Below are positions 16,199 through 25,838 of a stretch of 64,000 bases of DNA, piece after piece. The stretch's first letter is position 1. Every line of letters starts with the position of its first letter. A program made the translations under genes and the position numbers. Location: positions 1 through 64,000 of the forward strand of contig JALCME010000004.1 in the NCBI GenBank assembly GCA_022648295.1, given 5' to 3'. Source of the stretch: Bacteroides sp. GTDB lineage: Bacteria > Bacteroidota > Bacteroidia > Bacteroidales > Bacteroidaceae. The notes under the pieces were generated by a model. The model saw only the letters and a list, made by a program, of their open reading frames with translations, made no database searches and had not been told where the DNA came from.

Positions 16199-19100
16199 AT
16201 GTTTAAACGAATGAGATTAACAGTTTTATTGTTCCTTTTTATCTTCCCCTTTGCTTTATCAGCACAAAAGACCGTGCAGATTAAGGGTAAAGTACTAGCG
16301 GAAGATGGCAGCCCGTTGCCGGGTGCATCTGTATACATAGATAAAAGTACGGTAGGAGAAAAATCCGAAACAGCAGGAATTGTAACAAACTACAGTTTGG
16401 GAACCACCACCGATGTGAATGGATATTTTTCTCTGTCCGTCTCTGAACAGACAGATCATTTAACCTGTAGCTTCATCGGTTACGAAACCCAACAATTCAA
16501 CATAAGGAATAAAACCTTCATCACCATCACGATGAAGGAATCCCAAAGTGCACTCGGCGAAGTGGTCGTTACCGGATATCAAAAGATAGAAAAGCGCAAA
16601 TTGACTTCGGCGGTTTCCAACCTCAAAGCAGCCAGCATTCTGCAGGCAGGGGTTTCGAGCGTAGACATGATGTTAAGCGGACAAGTAGCCGGCGTACAAA
16701 CCACAGCAGTATCCGGTGCCCCCGGTGCTCCTGCCAAAATCAGAATCCGTGGTACGGTTTCATTGAACGGAACGCAAGATCCGCTTTGGGTTTTAGACGG
16801 CGTACCTCTGGAAGGAACGGATTTACCTGATATGAGCGACAAGAATGTAGACCAGCTCTTCAACTCTTCCATAGCGGGTATCAATCCCTCCGACATTGAA
16901 GATATCACAATTCTGAAAGATGCAGCGGCAACAGCTATCTATGGAGCCAGAGCAGCCAACGGAGTCATCATTATCACAACTAAAAAAGGGAAAGAGGGTA
17001 AACCTACTGTTCAGTTCAACAGCAAAGTATCATTTATCACCCGCCCGGACATGAGTAAATTGAACCTGATGAACGCTTCAGAAAAATTGGATATGGAATT
17101 GGAGCTGGCGAAATATGCCGACCTCGATTCCTATAATTCAGTGACCAAAAAAGGAGCTATCGGACGACTGTTCGAAGCCAATGACTTATGGGATCAATAT
17201 CGTGACGGAGGATTAAGTGGTTTGCCGGCAGACATACAAAGTCAAATCGCAAAACTCCGGACCATTAATACCAATTGGGGAAATGAACTTTATCGTACGG
17301 CAGTCAACCAAGACCATAGCTTAAGCATAAACGGCGGAACAGACCGGGCATCCTACTATTTCTCCACCGGTTACTATGATGAACTGGGCACAACTAAAGG
17401 CACTTCGCTCAGTAGACTTAATTTTACATTGAAAGGTGATTATAAAATTTGGAAAAACTTCAAAGTAGGAGTCGCTTTGTACACGAATGAGAGGAAGCAA
17501 AATTCATACGTAACCAATAGCGGTTCAATGACTTCACCTTCCAGATATTCCCGGACAGCTAATCCTTATCTTGCCATTTACGATGAAGACGGAAACTATA
17601 ATTATGATCCCGATTTTCCACTATACAACGGAAAGACCATTGATTATAATATCATAGAAGAGAAGGAGAATACATCCAACCGTTTAAAGACGAGATCTTT
17701 AAGCGCTATCTTTAATGTGGATTGGGAAATCATTCCCAAATTGAATTTTAGGACACAGTTAGGTTTGCAGCGCGACAACAGTAACACCCAGCTCTATGGT
17801 GGAAAAGAGAGTTATTTCTCCCGTCTAGAACGGGCTAAGAGTGAAGTTGGTGGAACATATTTTATTCCCGAAGGTGGCGTAATTAAAAATACCGACGAAA
17901 CCTCATCCCAATGGAATTTGAAAACGACACTGGAATATAATCTGACCTTGGCAAAAATGCATGAGTTCGACATCATGATAGGTAATGAGCTCAGAAGGAA
18001 CGAGTATGAGAAGATTTTTTCCGCAGGATATGGTTTCAATAAACAAACCCTGACTACGGAGCCGGTCATTTTCCCGGAAGCTTATTATGCTTCCACTTTT
18101 CCTTTGTTTCAGAAGGCTTATCAGGAACATGCTTTCGCCTCTTTCTTTACAACCTTAGGATACACCTTCAATCAAAAGTACACCTTCTTCGGTAGTCTCC
18201 GACTGGATGGTTCGGATTTATTCGGTGTAGATCCCAAATATAAATATCAACCTTTATGGGCCGTATCTGCTGCATGGAGAATAAAAGAAGAAAGTTTCCT
18301 AAAAGAAGTGGATTGGCTGAATGACCTGAAACTTCGTTTATCCTATGGGCTACAGGGTAACATTGACCGGGGAACATCGAAATATATTATAGGTAAGCGC
18401 TCCACTGCAACCTTATTGCCCGGACAAACCGAAGCAACGATCAGAGTCACCAATTTGCCAAACGATCGCTTACGCTGGGAAAAGACAAGTACCTGGAATG
18501 CCGGAATAGACGCTGCATTGCTCAACAACCGGATTTCACTCAGTGTGGATGCTTACTATCGTAAATCCACCGACCTGATTGCATCACAGGGCATTCCTTT
18601 GGAAAACGGTATAGGATCTGCATCCATAAACTGGGCAGCCATGCATAACAAAGGTCTTGAAGTGGCTCTCACCACCCGGAATATCATTACCCGAAATTTC
18701 AAATGGAGTACAACCATCAACGTTGCCAAAAATATAAATAAGGTGGATGATATTCATATACAAAGCAATGAGGTTACTCCCTCTCTAAAAGGATATTCAG
18801 CTAATGCACTCTTTGCCTTTAAAACAGCCGGGCTGGATGACAAAGGGTACATCCTATTCCAGAAAGGAGATGAGAAAGTATCGGCTGCAGATTTCTTTCA
18901 ACTGACAGACCCTTCGGGATGGGGCATGTATCAAAGTTCTCTATCAAACGAAGAGATACGCAATTTATATACTTATGTAGGAAATAAAGACCCGAAAATA
19001 AGCGGAGGGTTAATCAACAACTTCGAACTGGGTAATTTCACACTGAACATTTCATGCAGTTTCAATCTGGGACAATGGGTCAAAACAGAACCTTTTTATG

Positions 19101-19525
19101 ATATGATAGAAATGGACCGCGGATTGAACCGTACCAAAATGATGGATAAAGTATGGACACCGGATAATCCAACCGGCACCTATCCCCGCATGATCGGACC
19201 TTACACCGAAGACGGAGCACGTATGGGCGATTACATGGCATTCAATACCGGCTACGTACTGGCCAACAATGTATTCCGTGATCTGGATATTTGGTATAAG
19301 GAACTAAACTATCTGCGCGTAAACAGTATCCGGTTGGGTTACAAAATACCCAAAAGCATTTTGGCTAAAATTGGTATAGAAGCAGCAAAGGTAGATATAG
19401 AAGCCCGTAACCCGTTTGTGATTTCATCCAACTATGACGGTTATTTCGATCCGGAAACTTTAGGAAATATATATGCACAGCCCATACCCAAGTCCGTGAC
19501 CGTTGGTGTGAACGTAACTTTCTAA
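16199..19525 (+). CDS. SusC/RagA-family TonB-linked outer membrane protein
   Basis: An 1108-residue TonB-dependent transporter. A signal peptide (to about residue 22, FALSA) is followed by a carboxypeptidase-regulatory-like domain (IKGKVLAEDGSPLPGASVYI ... GYFSLSV, about 27-113). Next come the TonB box region (GEVVVTGYQ, about 121-129), the plug (MLSGQVAGVQ, IRIRGTVSLNGTQDPLWVLD, ILKDAAATAIYGARAANGVI) and a 22-strand barrel ending in VTVGVNVTF with the terminal Phe needed for outer-membrane insertion. It forms a pedal-bin complex with the SusD lipoprotein encoded 20 bp downstream. The upstream metalloprotease points to peptide uptake (compare RagAB) rather than glycans; no glycoside hydrolase gene is near. 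Confidence 0.97.
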   Translation: MFKRMRLTVLLFLFIFPFALSAQKTVQIKGKVLAEDGSPLPGASVYIDKSTVGEKSETAGIVTNYSLGTTTDVNGYFSLSVSEQTDHLTCSFIGYETQQFNIRNKTFITITMKESQSALGEVVVTGYQKIEKRKLTSAVSNLKAASILQAGVSSVDMMLSGQVAGVQTTAVSGAPGAPAKIRIRGTVSLNGTQDPLWVLDGVPLEGTDLPDMSDKNVDQLFNSSIAGINPSDIEDITILKDAAATAIYGARAANGVIIITTKKGKEGKPTVQFNSKVSFITRPDMSKLNLMNASEKLDMELELAKYADLDSYNSVTKKGAIGRLFEANDLWDQYRDGGLSGLPADIQSQIAKLRTINTNWGNELYRTAVNQDHSLSINGGTDRASYYFSTGYYDELGTTKGTSLSRLNFTLKGDYKIWKNFKVGVALYTNERKQNSYVTNSGSMTSPSRYSRTANPYLAIYDEDGNYNYDPDFPLYNGKTIDYNIIEEKENTSNRLKTRSLSAIFNVDWEIIPKLNFRTQLGLQRDNSNTQLYGGKESYFSRLERAKSEVGGTYFIPEGGVIKNTDETSSQWNLKTTLEYNLTLAKMHEFDIMIGNELRRNEYEKIFSAGYGFNKQTLTTEPVIFPEAYYASTFPLFQKAYQEHAFASFFTTLGYTFNQKYTFFGSLRLDGSDLFGVDPKYKYQPLWAVSAAWRIKEESFLKEVDWLNDLKLRLSYGLQGNIDRGTSKYIIGKRSTATLLPGQTEATIRVTNLPNDRLRWEKTSTWNAGIDAALLNNRISLSVDAYYRKSTDLIASQGIPLENGIGSASINWAAMHNKGLEVALTTRNIITRNFKWSTTINVAKNINKVDDIHIQSNEVTPSLKGYSANALFAFKTAGLDDKGYILFQKGDEKVSAADFFQLTDPSGWGMYQSSLSNEEIRNLYTYVGNKDPKISGGLINNFELGNFTLNISCSFNLGQWVKTEPFYDMIEMDRGLNRTKMMDKVWTPDNPTGTYPRMIGPYTEDGARMGDYMAFNTGYVLANNVFRDLDIWYKELNYLRVNSIRLGYKIPKSILAKIGIEAAKVDIEARNPFVISSNYDGYFDPETLGNIYAQPIPKSVTVGVNVTF

Positions 19526-19544
19526 ACATAAAAAACAAAGAATA

Positions 19545-20879
19545 ATGAAAAAAGCTAATATATACCTCATTCTTTTATCCCTATTCGCTTTATCTTCCTG
19601 CGATAATTTTCTGGATATTAAACCGGTGGGAGAAGTAATCCCCACTACATTTCAGGATTTCCGGGATCTCATGACCAATGCTTATGAGACAGTCCCCACC
19701 GACCGTTCATTGAGTACGGTAAGAGGAGACGAGTTGCAACTGATCTATGATGACTGGGGAGATTATTTACCCTATCAAAGCATATTCACCTGGAACGATG
19801 TGAATCCGGATGATAACACACTTGAATTTCCATGGCAACAGTTTTATAAAGCCATATTGAATGCCAATCAGATTATTATCAACGGACAAGACGCAACTAA
19901 TGCGGTAAAAAGCGAACTTGACCAATTACGGGGAGAAGCCTATCTGATGAGAGCTTACATGCACTTCGGTCTTGTCAGCCTGTACTCCGATATATATAGT
20001 GAAGAGAATTTAAACAAGAAATCAATTCCGTTGGCTACCACTATTGATATTTGGCAAAATTATGACCGCAATACCATAGACGAAGTGTATCGGCAAATAT
20101 TCTCCGACATTGATGCAGGCATCGCCCTGCTCAATGTGGACGAACAGCCCAAAGGTCTAAACTATCGTTTCTCCAAAGTATCGGCTTATGGGTTTGCCGC
20201 CCGTGTTTATGCCTATACACAGAACTGGGATAAAGCAAAGGAATATGCCAAAAAAGCTTATGACTTGGATCATACCCTGATAGATTTGAACAATGCCGAC
20301 GCAGTGCTTCCACAAAACTATGCATCCGACGAGAATGTACTGGCTATGGAACAAACCTTTTACTCGTCCTTAAAGAATAAGTTCCACATTTCAGAGAAAT
20401 TAATCAATGCCTATAACAAGGAGAAAGACCTTCGCTTTAATAAATACTTCACAGCAGATGGCTCCGACTATCAATGTGCATTAGGATATAAAATGGATAA
20501 TAAAGTATCCATGCGAACTGCAGAATTCTATCTCATTCTGGCTGCCGCAGAAGCACAGACATCTGATGGTAATTTAAACAAGGCCAAAGATTACCTGAAG
20601 CAATTACTCATCACCCGTTTAACACCAGATTATTACACTACGGAAGCCGCCAATATTGATGTCATGGATAAAGATACATTTATCGGATACATTGCAAACG
20701 AACGGTTCAGAGAACTGGCTTGTCAGGGATTCAGATGGTATGATCTGCATTATTGGGGAAAACCCGAAATAAAAAAAGAATTTGACGGAGAACAATATAC
20801 TCTCCAAAAAGGTGATAGCCGATATGTACTTCCTTTCCCTACGGAAGCAGTTGACGCCAATCCCAACTTACTAAATTAA
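19545..20879 (+). CDS. SusD/RagB-family outer membrane lipoprotein
   Basis: A 444-residue surface lipoprotein. The lipobox LSSC gives Cys19, followed by the family-typical DNFLDIKPVGEVIPTTFQDF. TPR-like helical segments are visible (QLRGEAYLMRAYMHFGLVSL, KVSAYGFAARVYAYTQNWDK, FYLILAAAEAQT), as is the C-terminal ERFRELACQGFRWYDLHYWG typical of the SusD_RagB domain. It caps the SusC channel and binds substrate outside the cell. It is the last gene of the operon and a terminator follows 40 bp on. At 444 residues it is somewhat shorter than glycan-binding SusD proteins (about 520-550), closer to peptide-type RagB members; this is only suggestive. Confidence 0.96.
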   Translation: MKKANIYLILLSLFALSSCDNFLDIKPVGEVIPTTFQDFRDLMTNAYETVPTDRSLSTVRGDELQLIYDDWGDYLPYQSIFTWNDVNPDDNTLEFPWQQFYKAILNANQIIINGQDATNAVKSELDQLRGEAYLMRAYMHFGLVSLYSDIYSEENLNKKSIPLATTIDIWQNYDRNTIDEVYRQIFSDIDAGIALLNVDEQPKGLNYRFSKVSAYGFAARVYAYTQNWDKAKEYAKKAYDLDHTLIDLNNADAVLPQNYASDENVLAMEQTFYSSLKNKFHISEKLINAYNKEKDLRFNKYFTADGSDYQCALGYKMDNKVSMRTAEFYLILAAAEAQTSDGNLNKAKDYLKQLLITRLTPDYYTTEAANIDVMDKDTFIGYIANERFRELACQGFRWYDLHYWGKPEIKKEFDGEQYTLQKGDSRYVLPFPTEAVDANPNLLN

Positions 20880-20919
20880 TAAAAGGAAGATAACGTAACT
20901 CTTTAAATTGTCTTTCTTC

Positions 20920-20970
20920 ATAAAACAGTATTGATAGTTTCTCTCTCTATCTTTACTGTTTTATTTTTAT
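20920..20970 (+). terminator. Rho-independent terminator after susD
   Basis: ATAAAACAGTA (20920-20930) pairs with TACTGTTTTAT (20954-20964). An inner GATAG/CTATC stem lies between them and TTTTAT follows. It ends the metalloprotease-SusC-SusD transcript. Confidence 0.75.
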
Positions 20971-21028
20971 CAGGCAGTTATACTAGCCATTCTGCTGACT
21001 CATTGTTTAATATCCAGATGAAGAAATA

Positions 21029-21067
21029 GGAACTCTATGAGGAACAGGTCCTTCCTCGTAGAGTTCC
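21029..21067. repeat. 16-bp stem hairpin in the susD-yaaA gap
   Basis: The arms 21029-21044 and 21052-21067 pair over 16 positions with one G-U wobble and a 7-base loop (outer arm GGAACTCTA / TAGAGTTCC). There is no T tract, and a separate terminator already serves susD. It lies in a 321-bp gap without any gene, and could be a second barrier between the convergent genes or a structured RNA remnant. Confidence 0.65.
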
Positions 21068-21196
21068 CAAGTGTATTAATAAACAACCAATATACAGGCT
21101 ATTATATTCGAGCTCTTTATAAAAAAAATCATCATATATTTACGAAACAGATTTAGGCATTATGCTCTTCTCCAATGTAAGAAAAGAGCCTCCAAA

Positions 21197-21222
21197 CCTC
21201 TTATTCTAAAGTAAATAAGAGG
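21197..21222 (-). terminator. Terminator overlapping the yaaA stop codon
   Basis: On the minus strand CCTCTTATT (21222-21214) pairs with AATAAGAGG (21205-21197); the stem includes the yaaA stop. Some bases further on the transcript has CTCTTTTCTT, a modest U-rich tail. Confidence 0.5.
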
Positions 21223-21965
21223 CTGTATTTCCCGCTACGGCTTCCGTCTAACTTGAAGCCATCCCACATAAAAGTGCGCAACTCATCCGGATTTTCTATG
21301 CGATTTTTCACAACCCAACGAACCATCTCACCCCGACACATTTTCGTATAGATAACAATTGTTTTCAGTTTCCCATCCTTCCAGATCTGAAACTCAGGAC
21401 TAATCACCCGCACTTCCCGTTCCACCCTGTTCCAGTCGAATAACCCTTTCATTTCATCACTTGCCAGATTGAGCAAAACTCCCCCCTGATTTTTAATGGT
21501 ATCAATAAAATACCCGGTTAGCAAAGGCTTCCAATAATCAAACATCGTCACGCCTCCCCTTTCCGGCAAACGTACATCCCCTTCCAAACGATAAGGTTTG
21601 ATGCCATCCAACGGACATAAAAGACCATACAAGAACGACGTTATACGTAAATGATCCTGAGCAAAAAGAATATCGTCCACAGAAAAATCAGCCGGATTGA
21701 TCCGTTTAAACACAACCCCCGTATAAGCATAAAGAGCAGGAACAGAAACATTATGATCTGAAAAAAAATCCCGATAGCGTAAATAGTTCTCAGCTGCAAT
21801 TTTGGGATTGACACGCAATAATTTTTCAAGTTCACTGGCAGAGAACTGTGCCATATCTAGTGCATTATGTACAGCTTCTTTCTGAAACTGTGGCACAGTA
21901 ACTTCCGGAACTTCCACCCTGGAACATATAGCCATCGTTTTAGCACAAGAAATAAATGTCAACAT
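21201..21965 (-). CDS. yaaA: Peroxide stress protein YaaA (UPF0246)
   Basis: A 254-residue cytoplasmic protein of the YaaA/DUF328 family, which in E. coli limits free iron and oxidative DNA damage during hydrogen peroxide stress and has a DNA-binding helix-hairpin-helix fold. Family signatures are MLTFISCAKTM at the start (E. coli MLILISPAKTL), AYTGVVFKRINPADFS, LYGLLCPLDGIKPYRLE and LNLASDEM, followed by YTKMCRGEMVRWVVKNRIENP. Length is normal. It is transcribed alone from a well-formed promoter (21994-22023). In an anaerobe that meets oxygen, this role is reasonable. The reaction, if any, is not known. Confidence 0.95.
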   Translation of the reverse strand: MLTFISCAKTMAICSRVEVPEVTVPQFQKEAVHNALDMAQFSASELEKLLRVNPKIAAENYLRYRDFFSDHNVSVPALYAYTGVVFKRINPADFSVDDILFAQDHLRITSFLYGLLCPLDGIKPYRLEGDVRLPERGGVTMFDYWKPLLTGYFIDTIKNQGGVLLNLASDEMKGLFDWNRVEREVRVISPEFQIWKDGKLKTIVIYTKMCRGEMVRWVVKNRIENPDELRTFMWDGFKLDGSRSGKYSLLFTLE

Positions 21966-21993
21966 ACTTTTTTTCTCTAAGTTTCTACTATAA

Positions 21994-22023
21994 CAAAGAT
22001 AACCATAAATAGGTAAATAACAA
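21994..22023 (-). promoter_or_regulatory. yaaA promoter
   Basis: Read leftward: TTG (22023-22021), a 19-bp spacer, then TATCTTTG (22001-21994). This fits the Bacteroides -33/-7 consensus. The transcript would start about 20-25 bases before the yaaA ATG. Confidence 0.6.
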
Positions 22024-22168
22024 TCTCCCGGACCTTTTCCAAAAGTTTTCCAGAAGTTTCTTCCCTTTTATCCATACTTTTTCGTACTTTTACAGCTTGT
22101 TGGGAAAAAATATCTTTATACATATTCTAGTACCCCCGAGACAGAAAAAAGAAAAAACAATATATAAA

Positions 22169-23884
22169 ATGACTCACAAATGGAATTATCAACCCATTAC
22201 ACCCGAACAGGAGGAAACAAGCAAAAGATTAGCCCAGGAACTAAACATTAGTTCGATACTTGGCAGATTGTTAGTAAAACGTGGAATAACAAAAGCCCAA
22301 CAGGCCAAAAAGTTTTTCCGCCCGCAATTGCCAGATCTGTACGATCCATTTCTTATGAAAGACATGGACATTGCTGTGGAACGCCTGAATAAGGCAATGG
22401 GAAAGAAAGAGCGCATTATGATTTACGGAGACTACGACGTGGACGGTACCACAGCAGTTTCTCTTGTATACAAGTTTATTCAACAGTTCTATTCGAACAT
22501 TGACTACTACATCCCCGACCGCTACAACGAAGGGTACGGAGTTTCCAAACAAGGCATAGATTATGCAAAAAAGACAGGGGTAAAACTGATTATCATATTG
22601 GATTGCGGCATCAAAGCAGTTGAGGAAATAACTTACGCTAGGAAACAGGGCATTGATTTCATCATCTGCGACCACCATGTACCCGATGAGGTATTGCCAC
22701 CTGCCGTAGCCATATTGAACGCAAAGCGTGAGGATAATACTTATCCCTATGAACATTTATCAGGATGCGGAGTTGGTTTTAAATTCATGCAGGCATTTGC
22801 TTTAAACAATGGCATTGAATTTCATCATCTCATACCTCTGCTCGACTTAGTAGCAGTTAGTATTGCATCGGACATTGTCCCCATTATGGGAGAAAACCGG
22901 ATACTGGCCTATCATGGACTCAAGCAGCTCAATAGCAATCCCAGTGTAGGTCTGAAAGCGATTATTGATGTATGCGGTCTGGCCGATAAGGATATTACCG
23001 TCAGTGATATTGTTTTTAAGATAGGACCACGCATCAACGCATCGGGGCGCATCCAAAATGGGAAAGAAGCCGTGGAGCTCTTAACAGAAAAAGATTTTGC
23101 TACCGCATTGGAGAAAGCAAGACAAATAAACCAGTACAACGAAACGCGCAAGGATTTGGATAAAACCATGACGGAAGAGGCCAATCAAATTGTCTCTGAG
23201 TTGGATGGTTTGTCTGACCGCCGTTCCATCGTGATTTATAATGCAGACTGGCACAAGGGAGTAATAGGAATAGTGGCATCCCGCCTGACGGAAATCTATT
23301 ACCGTCCAGCGGTAGTACTGACACGTACGGATGATATGGCAACCGGTTCCGCCCGTTCCGTGTCCGGCTTTGATGTCTATAAAGCTGTGGAATATTGCCG
23401 TGATTTACTGGAAAACTTCGGCGGACATACCTACGCTGCCGGACTTTCAATGAAGGTGGAGAATGTGCAGGCTTTCACCGAACGCTTTGAAGAATACGTA
23501 TCACAGCATATACTACCGGAACAGACAAGCGCAGTCATAGACATTGACGCAGAAATAGACTTCAGGGACATCACCCCGAAGTTTTTTAATGACCTTAAAA
23601 AGTTTAATCCGTTCGGACCGGATAACACCAAGCCTATTTTTTGTACGCACAATGTTTATGATTACGGTACCAGTAAAGTTGTAGGACGTGGCCAAGAGCA
23701 CATCAAGCTGGAATTAGTGGATAACAAATCGAATAATGTAATGAATGGCATTGCCTTCGGACAAAGTTCTCATGTGCGTTTTATCAAGACTAAACGCTCA
23801 TTCGACATCTGCTATTCTATCGAAGAAAATACACATAAAAGGGGCGAAGTACAATTACAAATAGAAGATATAAATCCTAATTGA
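22169..23884 (+). CDS. recJ: Single-stranded-DNA-specific exonuclease RecJ
   Basis: A 5'-to-3' single-strand DNA exonuclease of the DHH family used in recombination and mismatch/base excision repair. Motifs visible: YGDYDVDGTTAVSLVY (motif I), IILDCGIKA, ICDHHVPDE (the DHH triad), SGCGVGFKFMQAF, then the DHHA1 domain with RSVSGFDVYKAVEYC and NFGGHTYAAGLS, and the OB-fold C-terminal part. With the start at MTHKWNYQPI it has 571 residues, the normal length. An ATG 24 codons upstream exists, but TACTTTTA at 22085-22092 looks like the -7 box, which would put that ATG at the transcript start. recQ follows 13 bp downstream, a functional pair as in RecF-pathway repair. Confidence 0.96.
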   Translation: MTHKWNYQPITPEQEETSKRLAQELNISSILGRLLVKRGITKAQQAKKFFRPQLPDLYDPFLMKDMDIAVERLNKAMGKKERIMIYGDYDVDGTTAVSLVYKFIQQFYSNIDYYIPDRYNEGYGVSKQGIDYAKKTGVKLIIILDCGIKAVEEITYARKQGIDFIICDHHVPDEVLPPAVAILNAKREDNTYPYEHLSGCGVGFKFMQAFALNNGIEFHHLIPLLDLVAVSIASDIVPIMGENRILAYHGLKQLNSNPSVGLKAIIDVCGLADKDITVSDIVFKIGPRINASGRIQNGKEAVELLTEKDFATALEKARQINQYNETRKDLDKTMTEEANQIVSELDGLSDRRSIVIYNADWHKGVIGIVASRLTEIYYRPAVVLTRTDDMATGSARSVSGFDVYKAVEYCRDLLENFGGHTYAAGLSMKVENVQAFTERFEEYVSQHILPEQTSAVIDIDAEIDFRDITPKFFNDLKKFNPFGPDNTKPIFCTHNVYDYGTSKVVGRGQEHIKLELVDNKSNNVMNGIAFGQSSHVRFIKTKRSFDICYSIEENTHKRGEVQLQIEDINPN

Positions 23885-23897
23885 CAGCCATTCACAC

Positions 23898-25808
23898 ATG
23901 CCTTACCGCGATATTTTAAAGCAATATTGGGGATACGATAACTTCCGGGGTATTCAGGAAGATATTATTACCAGCATAGGCAAAGACAAAGACACTTTGG
24001 GACTAATGCCTACGGGCGGAGGTAAATCCATAACCTTTCAAGTCCCGGCTCTAGCTAAAGAAGGTTTATGCCTTGTCATTACGCCGCTTATTGCTTTAAT
24101 GAAAGATCAGGTACAAAACCTGAAAAAACGCGGCATAAAAGCACTAGCCGTTTATTCCGGCATGACAAGGGATGAAATTGTCGTTACGCTTGAAAACTGC
24201 ATTTTTGGCAACTATAAATTTCTGTATATCTCACCAGAAAGGTTGGCTACCGAGATATTCCGTGTCAAACTGGCTAAAATGAAGATAAGTATGATTACGG
24301 TAGACGAAAGCCACTGCATCTCGCAATGGGGATATGATTTCCGCCCGGCCTATCTTAAAATTGCAGAAATTCGTGACCTGCTTCCCGGAGTACCGGTATT
24401 GGCACTGACTGCTACCGCTACTCCCCAAGTCATTAAAGACATTCAGATTCGATTACATTTCAAGGAAGATAATGTTTTCCGCATGAGCTTTGAGCGCAAG
24501 AACCTAGCTTATGTCGTTCGGAATACAGAAAACAAAACCGGAGAATTACTCCATATTCTCCGTAGTGTACCGGGAAGTACCATTATCTATGTCCGTAACC
24601 GCCGTCGTACAAAAGAAATTACAGAATTATTAAATAATGAGGACATTACCGCCGACTTCTATCATGCCGGATTGGATGATGCTACCAAAGATATACGCCA
24701 ACAACGGTGGCAAACCGGTGAAAGTCGGGTAATGGTAGCAACCAATGCATTTGGAATGGGTATTGATAAACCGGATGTACGGCTTGTCATCCACCTTGAT
24801 TTACCAGATTCCCCCGAAGCTTATTTTCAGGAAGCCGGACGCGCCGGACGTGACGGTGAAAAAGCATACGCCATCATACTATATGCAAAGTCGGATAAAA
24901 CCACTTTAAACAAGCGCATACCCGACACCTTTCCCGAAAAAGAATACATCAAACAAGTATACGAGCATTTGCAGTACTATTACCAAATGGCAATGGGCGA
25001 CGGGCTGGAATGTGTCCGCGAGTTTAGCATTGAAGACTTCTGCCGCAAATTCAAATACTTTCCGGTACAAGTAGACAGTGCCTTAAAAATATTAGCCCAA
25101 GCGGGATACATAGAGTATACCGGAGAACAGGATAATGCTTCCCGCTTATTATTCACTATACGCCGTGATGAATTATATAAACTGCATGGAATAAATGAGG
25201 TGACAGACAAGCTCATCCAGATTATACTCCGCTCTTATACGGGCCTATTTACGGACTACACCTATATTAACGAAGCCTCCATTGCCGTACGTAGCGGATT
25301 AACCCAGCGACAAGTCTACGAAATCCTGATCCAGCTTTCCAAACTACGCATACTAAGTTACATTCCGCACAAAAAAACGCCTTATATCATATATACACGC
25401 GAACGGGTGGATTCCAACCAACTCGTTATCTCTAAAAGCGTTTACGAAGAGAGAAAAGAACGTTACGAATCGCGCATTCAGGCCATGATAGATTATGTCA
25501 CCACCAATACCATTTGCCGCAGCAGAATGTTGCTCCGTTACTTTGGAGAGAGAAACGAACATAACTGTGGATTATGTGATGCATGCATCGGGCAACAGAA
25601 AGCCATCGGTAACGAAAAAGAGATGAGTATAGAGGAAGTCATAGAGGAAATACTCGCATTAGTTTCAGCCAAGCCTTTGACCCCCGCTGACATAGCGGGA
25701 CAGATAAACGCAGACAAAGACATCATAAGCAAAGCTATAAGACTCCTGCTGGAAGAAAAGAAAATAATTGCCAACAACGGAATAATTCACTATTTTTGCG
25801 GCAACTAA
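23898..25808 (+). CDS. recQ: ATP-dependent DNA helicase RecQ
   Basis: A 3'-to-5' DNA helicase of 636 residues. Helicase motifs: Walker A MPTGGGKSITFQ, Walker B VDESHCISQWGYDFRP (DESH rather than DEAH, usual in Bacteroidetes), LALTATATP (motif III), ATNAFGMGIDKPDVRLVIH (V) and QEAGRAGRDG (VI). The RecQ zinc site follows with four Cys (CRSRMLLRYFGE ... NCGLCDAC) and a winged-helix RQC segment. No HRDC domain can be seen; the C-terminus is another winged-helix-like stretch (PADIAGQINADKDIISKAIR). It is transcribed with recJ, and both act in RecF-type recombination. Bacteroides genomes usually carry more than one RecQ paralogue. Confidence 0.96.
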   Translation: MPYRDILKQYWGYDNFRGIQEDIITSIGKDKDTLGLMPTGGGKSITFQVPALAKEGLCLVITPLIALMKDQVQNLKKRGIKALAVYSGMTRDEIVVTLENCIFGNYKFLYISPERLATEIFRVKLAKMKISMITVDESHCISQWGYDFRPAYLKIAEIRDLLPGVPVLALTATATPQVIKDIQIRLHFKEDNVFRMSFERKNLAYVVRNTENKTGELLHILRSVPGSTIIYVRNRRRTKEITELLNNEDITADFYHAGLDDATKDIRQQRWQTGESRVMVATNAFGMGIDKPDVRLVIHLDLPDSPEAYFQEAGRAGRDGEKAYAIILYAKSDKTTLNKRIPDTFPEKEYIKQVYEHLQYYYQMAMGDGLECVREFSIEDFCRKFKYFPVQVDSALKILAQAGYIEYTGEQDNASRLLFTIRRDELYKLHGINEVTDKLIQIILRSYTGLFTDYTYINEASIAVRSGLTQRQVYEILIQLSKLRILSYIPHKKTPYIIYTRERVDSNQLVISKSVYEERKERYESRIQAMIDYVTTNTICRSRMLLRYFGERNEHNCGLCDACIGQQKAIGNEKEMSIEEVIEEILALVSAKPLTPADIAGQINADKDIISKAIRLLLEEKKIIANNGIIHYFCGN

Positions 25809-25838
25809 CATAAATATCCCGATCAAAACAAGTATAAT

